Positions 1-12,000 of a DNA stretch of 64,000 bases are shown in pieces. This DNA is from Petrolisthes cinctipes. Its lineage: Eukaryota; Arthropoda; Malacostraca; Decapoda; Porcellanidae. The stretch is taken from assembly GCA_033782935.1 (NCBI GenBank), contig JAWQEG010001430.1, positions 62,001 to 126,000 of the forward strand, written 5' to 3'. The position numbers were made by a program, and so were the translations under genes. A model generated the notes under the pieces. That model was not told where the DNA came from. It saw only the letters and a list, made by a program, of their open reading frames with translations, and searched no databases. How positions within the stretch are numbered: the first letter of the stretch is position 1; every line of letters starts with the position of its first letter.

Positions 1-1256
1 TTTTGTCTGTGTTGATTAGAAGACATCTCTCTCTTCATATTACCAAATAATCTCATTGTCCCAACTACTGAATCAGACCTTATTAATGTATCTGGTGACT
101 CTTTCTCAACAGTATGTGAAGATCTCTTCTTTCCTTCCTGTGGATATGATGAAGTATCAAATTTAGAATTGGGGCTAGAATTAAAATTTGGATAATTTGA
201 TAGCTTCTGTGCTTGTTTCTGTGGTAAGAAATTTTGCTGCATCATATTTGGCCTGTAGGCTTCACCAAAATGTTTCCTTCTATCTGAACGCCATGTGGGA
301 GACAGTTTCAGTTCTTTAGCTGTTGGCATCTCTGATTGATAAGGCAAGTTATGGTGCCTACTTCCATATGGTTGTTCATAATGTTCTGGGTTATTGCTCC
401 TTGATGTGACACTTGTATTGTATGCATTGTTACATTCCATTTTCTTCATTACCATGTCATCATTTCTTTGGTCACTTCTATTTTTCACACCTTGTGCTAA
501 TGAATCTTTGTACATGTTACTTGGTTCTTCTGGATATTCCTTAGATCTCTCAAAGGTCCTATTCTCAACATTTGAAGTTGTGGGAGCGTTGTTTTCAACC
601 ATAAATGAATCTGTTGGCATGTTCATTATCAGTCGCCAACTCTTTAAGTAGTCAAAAGCTTTGGAACTTTTTTCTCGCAGCTTTTGACTTCGATTTACTT
701 CAGGTTTACTTTCATTCTGAATGGGATGTGTCCTGTTGAAAGATGAACTAGGCTTCATATAGTCAGATGAGTTCTGCTGTCTTTTTCCTTTTACACTGAA
801 ATCCTGCTCTGGTAAAGGGTTTATTTTCTTCTGGGAATGAACAAGACTATTTGCTATAGTACTTAACATACCTGAAATTTCCATTTCATTCCTGTCACTT
901 TCTTGGAGTGAGTGGGCATTTCCATGTTGATAATCTTTCTTTGTAACAATTTGCAAACTGGATCTCTTGCATGATTTTTCTAAATTAGAGGCTGATCTCT
1001 GATGAAACTCATTAGCACTCGTAGTTGTTCTGTACTTCATTTCTTTTTCTCCTTGTAAACTGATACTTTGAGCAGAAAGAAACTCTCCTATGCCTATGTC
1101 ATTATTTGGCCTCATACTGCTTGAATATCTTTTTCCTTCACTTCTGAAATCATTGTATCTTTTATGTCTCTCAAATCTCATGTCTCTTTGTTCTGTGCCC
1201 ATATATCTTCCTGATAACTTTGAATCTGGAAACCTAGATTCTCTTTGTCCTGACAT
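1..1256 (-). CDS. 5' part of an unrecognised gene for a hydrophilic, probably disordered protein (runs off the left edge)
   Basis: A single frame stays open for 418 codons from an ATG whose A is at 1256 (minus strand) to the window edge. An in-frame TGA lies three codons upstream, so this is either the first coding exon or a single-exon gene. The protein starts MSGQRESRFPDSK and is rich in Ser, Asn, Arg, Lys, Glu and Gln with scattered Met. I see no signal peptide, membrane span, zinc-binding pattern or enzyme motif; the only mildly hydrophobic stretch is around FDYLKSWRLIMNMP near residue 205. This looks like an intrinsically disordered region. I do not recognise the family, and conserved domains may lie beyond the edge. 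A 1.25-kb stop-free stretch in such AT-rich DNA is unlikely by chance, so I think it is real coding sequence. Confidence 0.72.
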   Translation of the reverse strand, partial: MSGQRESRFPDSKLSGRYMGTEQRDMRFERHKRYNDFRSEGKRYSSSMRPNNDIGIGEFLSAQSISLQGEKEMKYRTTTSANEFHQRSASNLEKSCKRSSLQIVTKKDYQHGNAHSLQESDRNEMEISGMLSTIANSLVHSQKKINPLPEQDFSVKGKRQQNSSDYMKPSSSFNRTHPIQNESKPEVNRSQKLREKSSKAFDYLKSWRLIMNMPTDSFMVENNAPTTSNVENRTFERSKEYPEEPSNMYKDSLAQGVKNRSDQRNDDMVMKKMECNNAYNTSVTSRSNNPEHYEQPYGSRHHNLPYQSEMPTAKELKLSPTWRSDRRKHFGEAYRPNMMQQNFLPQKQAQKLSNYPNFNSSPNSKFDTSSYPQEGKKRSSHTVEKESPDTLIRSDSVVGTMRLFGNMKREMSSNQHRQ

Positions 1257-3714
1257 AATTATTCAATTTCCTAATAGCCGTGACTTAGACTATTTACTTT
1301 TTCCTGTTTGATGTGATATTCCAGGAAACCACAAATACTTCAATTTTTTTGAAATACAGTACAGAACTGTATATTCAAAATTGTATCTTCACTGTATGCC
1401 AAGTTTTTCAAATACTTAGCTAGTTTAATTAAATTTCAATATAGCAAGGAGATTCATCATGTGCATTGGCTAACATAGCAGCATTCATGGTATACTGTAG
1501 ACTGGACCTTCAATTATTGTGATATCTTTGCTAACCTGCAACTTGATGAAAGTACTTTCTACCACCGGCACAAACTCAGTCACTGTTAAACACTCTAGCT
1601 GTACATTCCCAAAGACATTTACAGTTTAGTATTAGATTTCCCAACTGTTTACTGTATACGGTATAGTAAAGCACTGAAGACACACTACTGGATTCATGGT
1701 GGAGGGTCATCAGAAATTAAATTGTTCATAGCAACATCTAGAGGCCCACTCACTCAGTGCGATTGGTAGGAAACTCAAATGGTTGGCTCACACATGTGGA
1801 ATCTGGAAAAAAGTGATGACAGGTATCAGCACCAGAGTACAATATCACTAGATCCTAAAGCCATGAGGATTCAGTATACAGTGCTTATCCAAATTTAAAC
1901 ACTGAGGTTTAACCCACATTATAATAACTGTTGCATCACCAATAAGTTTCCTGGTTTAATATTGTGGGTTGAAAGTACAGGATAGGTAATTGCACCAACC
2001 CCACAATACAGAAGTATTGTTAGCATAATGTTTAACTCGTCAAACACTGGGTATGTACCAAAGAATAAAAAAAATAACAACATTTTCTATATACATTACA
2101 GTATCTAATATTTCTGTGTATTTTAGCAACAGTCAGATATGAAGAGCAGCTGCTTTCATTGGACAACCTTCCCCATAATCTTTGGATACTATAACAAATT
2201 ATATGTACAGTTCCAGACTGAATTTCTTGGTACCATATCACAATAGGGTGCTGAATATGGGTCATATCACCCAGTGACACTCACCATCATTAATTTGTTC
2301 TAATGAACTCAGCTCAAATTATTTTTATCAAAAAGAAAAAAAAGAAAATAACTACCAAAACAGAAAACTATGAGAAAGGTAACTTATTTATTACAATCTT
2401 TTGCCGATTCCAATCAATACAGTAGTTGAAAATGATCACTTGAGTGACTTACATGAAACCTTTTGTTATGCAAGGCAACATCTACTATTATAGGTATAAG
2501 CACTTCCCACTGTTCTGTGCATCCTGGGTCAGTCTGGTTATACTGTACACTGTAATTTTAACACAGGAAAAGCAACAAAAACTTCAACCCTTTTCAAGTC
2601 ATCACTAGCACACACACACTGAAAAACTTGTAAACTTGCAGTGCTACACAGAGAACATGTGGGAATAAAATTATGATAACCACAGTACGCACTCCTCATG
2701 TTTTGGTTGCTTTACATACTTACTTTTCTTACACTGACAGATTTGTCATATACTACAACGGTTCATAGCAAAGATTGATAGCACTGTGATTTTGTACTTG
2801 ATAATATCTTGTTTTGCTAATTGATCCTTGTACAACAGTTGATACAATTCCTTAGTAAATACCAAAACATTTCAATAAGCACTTTGTATTCTTGAGGTCT
2901 TCCAAGTTCAACATTCTACCTGTGACACAACCACTTCCACTCTGGTATATATGCACTTCTTGTTCCAAGTAAATATCTTATAAGATTCCTGCACACTCCC
3001 AGAGAAACCTGTAGAAACTTTTAATGTCTGTTGTCATCATCTTGAGATATACAGTACAGTATACACACTATCTGCAGAAGATGTGGAAATGTTGAGGAGC
3101 CAAGTTAACAATGTCCAGATGCACAATTTCTTTCATGTCTTTACTGGGCAGAAATGTATCAAACTGTGGTAGCCCTAATACTGAAAAAAGGCATTCATCC
3201 CAATGACACAACCAAATGTGCAACTTGCAGCAGCATGGTGTCAAGAGTTTTATTCACAAGGATAAACTGACTGTAGAGTTTATAATAAGCTGCCAGTTAT
3301 GTAAATTTTTGAAAATTTAAGTGCTAAATTATATAATTTCTGAAATTGGAGTTAAGGTCCACCTTATTATCTATCCTACTTCTTCTGATGCTAGGTTACC
3401 CATGTGTACCAACTACCAATTTTGACTAAATTAGCTAGGATTTCACAATTTTCAACACTGATGGCTGGTTATTAATAAAATCACAAACAACACGGTAAAT
3501 GTTTTGTTTTCCCACCACACCAACACCCTGATTCTGAACTCTCCCCCCCATGACTGTTGGATAGTAAAGGGGTAGGTATGTGATATCTCCAAAACAAACT
3601 ATTTCCTTATGATATTATGGTAAAAATAATTCAAAATATAGTATGATATACTAAACAAACCATATTGGTTACATTGGATGGTATATTGTCCAATAGTAAA
3701 TCTAGGGTTGTGTG
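1257..3714. other. Intergenic stretch without recognisable gene
   Basis: AT-rich DNA upstream of the minus-strand gene. It should hold that gene's promoter and 5' UTR, but I cannot place either. No ORF here resembles a protein family. Confidence 0.5.
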
Positions 3715-4605
3715 GATATATATCTAGTATATTGCTGTTTTGTAGCAGTGTTGCTACATTCAGCTAGGTCCTGTTAATTTGCCACGGTCAGGTCCCGGTA
3801 CTTTACCACAGTTAGGTCCCGATAGTTTGCCCTGGTTAGGACCCGGTAGTCTGCTGCGGTCTAGGTTAGGTAAGGTCAGGCTAATTAAAAAATGCCCCAT
3901 TATCTTGGAAATGGGGCATTTCCAAAGAACATGTCTAATTGAAAATAATCTTATATTAGTATAAATTAGTGGGTAATGATGGTAGAAAAACCATATTTGA
4001 GAACGGCAATATACTAATTTATTACCGGTGTGCTGTCCGATAGTAATGACAAATTAATAGGCCTAATGAAACGCAACTTGACAGACATAGGGTTGATTCC
4101 ACAGTGGCTTTGATTTGTTATGATTCTCCCCAACCACACCGTCAGTTTTAATTATATCCAACAAACTCAGTAACTATATCTACAAAATATGTCAGGTAGT
4201 TCCATTATTACCATAGTTTCATAGTGGAGTCATCAAAATTCACTCATCAGTCATTTACACAGTTCAGTTTTTTCATTATGGTGCTTACAAACCAAAACAA
4301 ACCACGGTAATTATCTTGTATATTGCTGTTTCCTATTACACTGTTTCTACCTTCTCTACCCACTAATTTATAACATTCTAAGACACTTTTCTTTTATGGC
4401 ATTTTCTTCGGAATATCCCCATTTCCAAGACAAGTCACATCCTGACCGTACCTTACCGAACCTAGACCGCAGCAGACTACCAGAACCTAACCTGAGTAAA
4501 CTACCGGGAACTAATCCTAGTAAAGTTACCAGGACCTGACTAGGGCAAAATAATGGGACCTAGTTGGATCTGGCAACACTGCTAAAAACGGCAATAGTCT
4601 AGATA
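3715..4605. mobile_element. Foldback element with long inverted arms (GGTTAGGTCCCGGTAG family)
   Basis: The left arm, about 3715-3995, reads from a CTAGTATATTGCTGTTTTGTAG end through AGCAGTGTTGC, then repeated units like GGTTAGGTCCCGGTAGTCTG, then TTGGAAATGGGGCATTTCC. The right arm, about 4320-4605, carries the same landmarks in reverse order and complement, ending GCAACACTGCTAAAAACGGC. The arms are imperfect, roughly 270 bp long, and enclose about 320 bp with no coding potential that I can see. This is the structure of a non-autonomous foldback DNA element. Superfamily not assigned. Confidence 0.65.
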
Positions 4606-4674
4606 AATACCGGACCTAACATGGGCAAACTACCGGGATCTAATTTGGGCAAACTATTGAGACCTAACCGGGGC

Positions 4675-5130
4675 AGTGTTGCCAGATCCAGCTAGGTCGC
4701 AGTATTTTGCCCCAGTCAGGTCCTGATACTTTATCACGGTTATTTCCCGGTAGTTTGCCCAGGTTAGGTTCCGGTAGTCTGCTGTAGTCTAGGTTAGGTT
4801 AGGTTAGGTAAGGTCAGGCTAATTTCAAAATGCCCCATTTGAATATACCCTATCTTGGAAATGGAGCACTTGCGGAGGAAATGCCATAGAAGAAAATAGT
4901 CTTAGAATGGTCTAAATAAGTGGGTAATGAAGGTAGAAACACCGTACGCAACAACGGTAATTCTTTCAATATATACCAGTGTCTTAGAAAGGTATAAATT
5001 AGAGTAGGGTAAAGAAGGTAATAACATCGTAATACGAACTGGCAATAGAGTAGATATTTACCGGGCAGAATACTGGGACCTACTCGGATCTGGCAACACT
5101 GCTACAAAACGGCAATATACTAACTAGATA
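4675..5130. mobile_element. Second foldback-family copy with a TTAGG run
   Basis: This begins with the same terminus as the previous element (GCAGTGTTGCCAGATCCAGC at 4675) and ends near 5130 with its complement (GATCTGGCAACACTGCTAC). The left side contains GGTTAGG-type units and four TTAGG-like repeats at about 4786-4810. The right arm is much shorter than the left. The two units lie back to back and may form one compound insertion. Confidence 0.6.
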
Positions 5131-5834
5131 AATATGAGGGGAATAAACCCAAACCACTGTTGAATCTCGGCTGGAAATTATGGAATGTTTATTGTTGTTG
5201 TTGGATTGTTGAGAGGAATAAACCATTTGGCAATTTTTACCAGTAACATAGATATTTACCACCGTTTTTACTTATGGAAAATCTGTATATGAGGTCCACG
5301 CGGCAAATATTTACATTTTATGTATATTTAAGTAGGGGACAATGTAGTGTGTTCGTGTGTAATGAATGTAATAGGCGATTGCACTTAACTTTCGGCAGAA
5401 TAGGCTTTCGAAAAATCGCGACCGCTTTTGTGACTAAATCCAGCGTAGCGCTTCAGAGACAAAGTCCAGTGTAGGAGTAAGTCTACAGTGTCTATACCCT
5501 AAGTTCAGACTCCAGCCACTGAACACTGTACAAAGTAGTGAACATCATTGATGGGATGCTCATGTGCTACTTCAAGTTGCCATCTCGTAAATCATGTATT
5601 TTTTTTAATTAAATGACGCTTTCAATATTCTTTTCATTCCATCACCATTTATATATAGATAATTTCATTATTTACTCACTTAATTTCGTAAATTATTTTC
5701 TCATCTCATATTATTATAATCATTATTATTAATGCAATCTATCAACCTTCTGTATTCATCCGCTATTTTCCATCATCCCATTTTCCCTGCTACGCCTACG
5801 TGTCAGTAGTACGTGACGAGCTGACACTACCAAC
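5131..5834. other. Upstream flank of PI4KA, probable promoter and 5' UTR
   Basis: This lies between the foldback repeats and the proposed PI4KA start. The last 60 bases before the ATG are less AT-rich. I could not identify a TATA box or initiator with confidence. A 66-codon ORF at 5274-5474 has no recognisable similarity. Confidence 0.4.
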
Positions 5835-6077
5835 ATGGCTTCCAGTGGGTATGGCTTTTTTTTTTCACGCATTTTGCTAAGCCACAAGAACTTTCTAATT
5901 TATGTGGATCATAGGCTAATTTTGAAACATAAAATAAGTGAGCAGTGTGGACAGGAGGCTACTATGGATTATAATAACAAATTACGCGATGTAACAAATT
6001 ATGTCGGCCGGAATACAAAATCACGGCCCAGGTTTCTTCGAAAATTTAATCATCTGCACAATTTTCCTGCAAGTCTG
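5835..6077 (+). CDS. PI4KA: PI4KA exon 1 (proposed start)
   Basis: Residues 1-81. The ATG at 5835 has A at -3 and G at +4. The frame stays open to a GTAAGAG donor at 6078, and its phase 0 matches exon 2. The exon ends FPASL, reminiscent of the PASLEK segment before the conserved VEKLL in vertebrates. The rest has no clear similarity, so the start could be the inner ATG at 5964 or another upstream exon. Confidence 0.55.
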
Positions 6078-9000
6078 GTAAGAGTTAAAACCTTTTTGTA
6101 ATATATTTTATTAACAAATAGCAATAATAATTATGTACAACAATTGTAATGACCAGTCCGGTAGTCTGCTAAGGATAATAAAGAGGGGCAGTTTGGTCAC
6201 GTGAGGTTATGTCCCGGTAGTGTGCCCCAGTTATGTCCCGGTAGTCTGCCCCGGTTATGTCTCGGCAGTGTGCCTCGGTTATGTCCCGGTAGTCTGCCCC
6301 GGTTAGGTCCCGGTAGTGTGTCCCAGTCCAGATTAGGTGAGGTCTGACTAGTTTCTACTGTATATTGTGCCGTGGTCTGCCCCGGTTAGGTCCCGGTAGT
6401 CTGCCCTGGTTATGTCCCGGTAGTTTGCCCCGGTTGTCCCGGTAGTCTGCCCCAGTTATGTCCCGGTAGTCCGCCCCGGTTATGTCCCGGTAGTCTGCCC
6501 TGGTTATGTCCCGGTAGTCTGCCCCGGTTAGGTCCCGGTAGTCTGCCCTGGTTATGTCCCGGTAGTTTGCCCCGGTAGTCTGCCCCAGTTATGTCCCGGT
6601 AGTCCGACCCGGTTATGTCCCGGTAGTCTGCCCTGGTTATGTCCCGGTAGTCTGCCCCAGTTAGGTCCCGGTAGTGTGTCCCAGTCCAGATTAGGTGAGG
6701 TCTGACTAGTTTCTACTGTATATTGTGCCGTGGTCTGCCCCGGTTAGGTCCCGGTAGTCTGCCCTGGTTATGTCCCGGTAGTCTGCCCTGGTTATGTCCC
6801 GGTAGTTTGCCCCGGTAGTCCGACCCGGTTATGTCCCGGTAGTCTGCCCTGGTTATGTCCCGGTAGTCTGCCCCAGTTAGGTCCCGGTAGTGTGTCCCAG
6901 TCCAGATTAGGTGAGGTCTGACTAGTTTCTACTGTATATTGTGCCGTGGTCTGCCCCGGTTAGGTCCCGGTAGTCTGCCCTGGTTATGTCCCGGTAGTCT
7001 GCCCCGGTTAGGTCCCGGTAGTCTGCCCTGGTTAGGTCCCGGTAGTCTGCCCCGGTTAGGTTCCGGTAGTCTGCCCAGGTTAGGTCAGGTTAGGTTTGGT
7101 TAATTATCTAAACTTGCCTCGGATTTCCAAAATCTTGACATTTATCCCTCAGGAAAATTGCAAAACCCGAGCCAACTTTTGCCGAAACTTGGCTCGGATT
7201 TTCAAGTTTTCGACATTTATGCAGGTCAAGAAACCAGTATCAAGGCAAAATAAGCTCATTTACGTGTTTTCCCCCACCCAAAACCCTCGATTTCCAGTGC
7301 TCTCCCCCAAGATTGAAGGGGTTAGGGAATATGTATAAACCAAGTGGTTTCCGATCAATATTACGGTCACTAATGAATAGAACAAGTAAAAATAAGCAGG
7401 AAAAACAAAAAAAACACGTGGACCGCTTATACAGAATTACCTTATCTTCTACAGTTAGGCACATAGGAAAATATAATAATAACAATAATTTCTTGTCTGA
7501 CGATTACACCAGAATAATAGTTCAAGTTCAAGTTTAGGATCCCGCAGAGGGCCGCTCATGGGCGGCATAATATGCGGGGGTTGTGCGGGGGATTTAGGGA
7601 TCCAGGGCAGGATTAGGAAGAGGGTTAGGATAAGGGTGGATTGGGTCAGGGACTGTGGGTTGAGGATTAGGATTGGGGAGGTAATGATTGGTGATCCTAT
7701 TTCTAAATGTGTCAAGAGTGGGGCTATTAACTACGCGAGATGGGAGATGATTCCACTCTTGGATGCTGCGGGGAAAGTATGAGTGCCTAAATATATCAGT
7801 GCTTGTCTGGTATGTATGGTATTTTAAGTTGTAGCTGCCTCTAGTGGATCGTATACTTGTAGGGTGTAGATATGTGTCTTTGTCTATGTCAACTAACTTG
7901 TTTGTGATTTTGTATATCATCTGTTGTCTGTGTATATGTCTTCGTGTTACTAATGGGTCTAGTTTTGTGTCTTGTTTAAGCAAAGTGACTAATGTAGTGT
8001 GTCTGTAATCACGTCTGGCCCATCTTGCAGTCTTGTTTTGTATGGACTCTAATTTATTGATATTATTGTAAGTGTGTGGGTCCCAGACGGTGTCGCAATA
8101 ATCTAAATGTGGCCGAACCAACGAAAGTGTTATATGCAATAATTTTGGTGTCTGTGTTACACCTGCTGAGGTTCCTGCGCAAGAAGAATAAATTAAACTT
8201 ACGTGATACCATGATGAATGATGCCCCAACCACTTGTATATTATTATTATTATTTATACTTATGTTGGGTTACTGCACCTGCTAACTATAAACATCCTTA
8301 CCTTCAATACCTCCCACACTTTCGAAATTCTTTTACATATGGATGGTAACCTTTTGCAGTAGATGTAACGTCATATTTCCAAAGAATGCAGACGATATCG
8401 ACAACTAAGCAATCACTACCATTCCGCAGCCATTATCATCAGTGTTGCCAGGTCTGCTTCAGTCTTGACGGAATTTTCTCAACCTCATCAGCAGAATTTC
8501 CCTTTTTATCTCACAAATTCCCTGTTTACTCTTGAAGATCATCGCACATTTTTACCATCTTGATATTGCGTCTAGTTAAAATTTCTCCATTTACTCTTGA
8601 ACAATCTTTATATGATTTTTCCATTCATACCTCTAATTCTCCGCAACACTATTTATTATCACCCGATGCGATGTTATTTCAGCAGGAGTTTCTTAGTCTT
8701 TCCAACGGCGCTCCATTCTTTTAACGTTTATTCACTTTATTCAATATTATTGTTGCAAAGGCATACAACAATGGAGAAGGCAGAGTATCCACATCATGGA
8801 GGTATAATACCTCCATGATCCACACCAATCTCCTGACAATTTTATAAACATATGAAAAATTATTAATATAAAAACATACTGTATATCTAATTATTTGTTT
8901 CCTTTTTCTACACCTTAACTCTTATAATCATTGCATTTTATTTTTCAAAAAAGTATATAATATATCTTTTTCTTTTTCTCATTTTCATTAAAGCTATCTA

Positions 9001-12000
9001 TCTATTTCCTCCCTCTTCACTTGCTCCATCCCCCCTCGCACTTCTCTCTCTCACATACTCTTCCACTCTAGAGTGGTAATTCACAATGACATGAAGAGCA
9101 GCATGCTGAGAAAAACCCACTTTTTTATTAGACAGAAAGTATATATTTTCTGGACGTTTCGAATGCATTTGCCTTCCTCTTCAGCAGTACAGAGTAGAAT
9201 GAAACATGATAAGAAATAAGTAGCTGATAAGACCCGGGAGGGAGGGACAAGGCGTGTCTACTGATGACAGGCTACACACCTCACTTCACCTCACCCAGGC
9301 CAGGTCGGGTCCAGTCTCAAGAGGTCTCTAGTGCAGTGCTATTCAACCTGGGTGGACGAGATTAAATGAGGTGTGGACGGCTGTCTAGGGGTGGACGAGA
9401 TCCTGACCTGCTTACCTAAGAATAGATAGTGGGGAATTAAGAAGAGGACTTCTTGTAATGTCCCCCACCTCCAAGACTAGTTAGCCAATGACCCCAACAA
9501 TACCAAGGTGCCTGTCATATCGTGCTTTGAATGTTGCTATTGTTGGGGCAGTTACTATATTTTCCGGGAGTGAGTTCCACTGGTCAATCACCCTGATGGC
9601 AAACCAATTTCCCTTTAAAGTTGTCCTCCAATGATCTGGTTTTGCCAGTTTCAAGGAGTGTCCTCTAAGATTGTTTGTATTCAGCTGGAAAAACTTGGTG
9701 TAGGGGATGTCTTCGTATCCATGCATCAACTTGTAAGTTTCAATCATGTCCCCACGAATCCTCCTGCATGTTTTCCAGTGTCTGAAGTCCAAGCCGTTGA
9801 CATCTCTCTTCATAGGGCAGGTTGGACAGCTCAGGTACCAACCTGGTGGCTCTCCTCTGTACTCTCTCTAGTGTCCTAATATCCTGAAGCAGGTAGGGCG
9901 ACCAGGCTTGAGCCCCATAGTCCAAAATGGGACGGACCAGGGAGAGGTAGAGAGGGATTACGATGTCCTTGTTGAGCACAGAGAAGTTTCTCTTAATGAT
10001 ACCCAGCCGACTGTTTGCCTTAGCAGCTACTCCAGCTACATGTTGTGATGATTTAAGGTCTGCTGATATCATGATACCCAGGTCTCGCTCTTCGGAAGTC
10101 TTGCTGAGTGGCCTCTGGTTCCCATGACCTATGTGCATTGTTTTGCATTTATTAGTGTTAAATGACAGGAGCCACGTGTCTGTATATATACTAGAGAATA
10201 TGATTATAAATGGTATAAAACAGAATGGTAAAAGATGGCCTGCAATCTCCCAAAACCTCTCTACTCTGACAGGTCAGCTGTTAGTCTGTTCAAACCCAAA
10301 GCTGCAAACTTTCGGATCTCGTCACTCCATTTTTAAGAGACTTTTTTGGGGGGAGGTGGGTGAGGGGTGGACAGCTTCTACCTACTAATCACCACTAGGG
10401 GTGGACGACATAAATAAAGGTTGAAGACCACTGCGAATCTAGTGTATAGGTCTGTGGTTGCGATACTGCCAGAGTGCCAGTGTGCCACTGCGGAAAGCAA
10501 ATAAAGGTAAATAAATATGAGAAACAATAACAAAATTAAATCTAAATAATAATTATTAAGTGCAAACAAGCAGAATAATTAAATAACAGAGAACTACAAT
10601 AAAAATATAATAATTATAAAATAATTATTATTATATATAAAAAATACCGAAATGTCATATTGTATCCGAACGATAAGGGGAGTTATTATTATGGGAGCAG
10701 TGTTGCCAGTTACAAGAAAATATTCCCGTTTTATAGCCATACCCCATCACCCAGCTTTTAGCAAAAGTTGGCTCGGGTTTTCCTATTTTTGGTGAGCGCA
10801 AATTGTACTAGTTTGCTTTACCAGACTGTAGTAGGCAACCTTTATGTATATATGATTGATCATATGCCAGGTTAACTATAAAAGTTGTCAAGTTGTGTGT
10901 CCCGCAGAGGGCCGCTCATGGGCAGCATAATATACGGGGGTATTGTAGGTTAGCTATAAAATATAGTCACATGTAAATACACGTTACTTGACGAAATACC
11001 AAAAATGTTGACCGTCAATGGTCAAGATTAAACAGGGAATTATTGAGGCAAAAAGGGAAACTAAATAAAGATAGTGAAGTTAGGGAAATGTCATTAAGCA
11101 GCAGATCTGGCAACACTACAAATGAGACTTTATTATTATGGGTGTCGGACAAGATGACGTTAGAAGACCAATGTCACCAATCTTTCTTCAGTAAATGTGT
11201 CCTACAACTGGCCAGGACACTCGCAAAACTTACACCCACACCATTCGAACAGGTGAGTTAATATTAGCAAAGGTTATAATGATAATAAAGTGGACAGATG
11301 AGAAAAGTATTGACACGAAACATAGGGTGGGGACGACGGAAGCCATAACACCGTATTCAAGAACATCCATGGTGTATACGATGCAAGGGTTATTATAATG
11401 ATGACTAAACGAACAGATGACACGATGCATAGGGTGGGGACGACGGAAGCCATAGCATCGTATTTAAGGGGGTGCGGGAGTAGGGGACAGGCTTGGGGGG
11501 GGGCGGGATAGGGGGACAGGCTTGGGGTGGGTAGAAAGCCTGTCCCCTATTCTCGCACCCCCCTAACCCCCCCCCCAAGCCTGTCCCCTTACTTCCACAC
11601 ACCCCAAAACCCCCCCAAGCTTGTCCCCTAATCCCACACTCCCCCAAGCCTGTCCCCCTACTCTTGCACCCCCCAAAACCCCCCCAAGCCTGACCCCTAC
11701 TCCCGCACCCCCCTAAACCCCCCCAAGCCTTTCCCCTACTCCCGCACCCCCTAAACCCCCCCAAGCCTGTCCCCCTATTCCCGCACCCCCTTAAGAACAT
11801 CCATGGTGTATACGATGCCCAAGGGTTATTATAATGATGACTAAACGGACAGATAACACGATGCATAGGGTGGGGACGATGGAAGCCATAACACCGTATT
11901 CAAGAACATCCATGGTTGGTGTATACGATGTGTTTGTTTGTTGGTTTTATTTATTTATTAGACTTGACACTGAAACACTAATACAGATTTGATAAGTAAA

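Noticed and set aside
5274..5474. 66-codon ORF upstream of PI4KA
   Set aside because: No recognisable similarity, and its length is expected by chance.
6150..7105. Possible CRISPR-like array
   Set aside because: The units are contiguous 24-bp tandem copies without unique spacers, in animal nuclear DNA.
11405..11866. 153-codon minus-strand ORF rich in Gly-Cys-Gly
   Set aside because: It is the translation of the G-rich TTAA element and its flanking tandem repeat.
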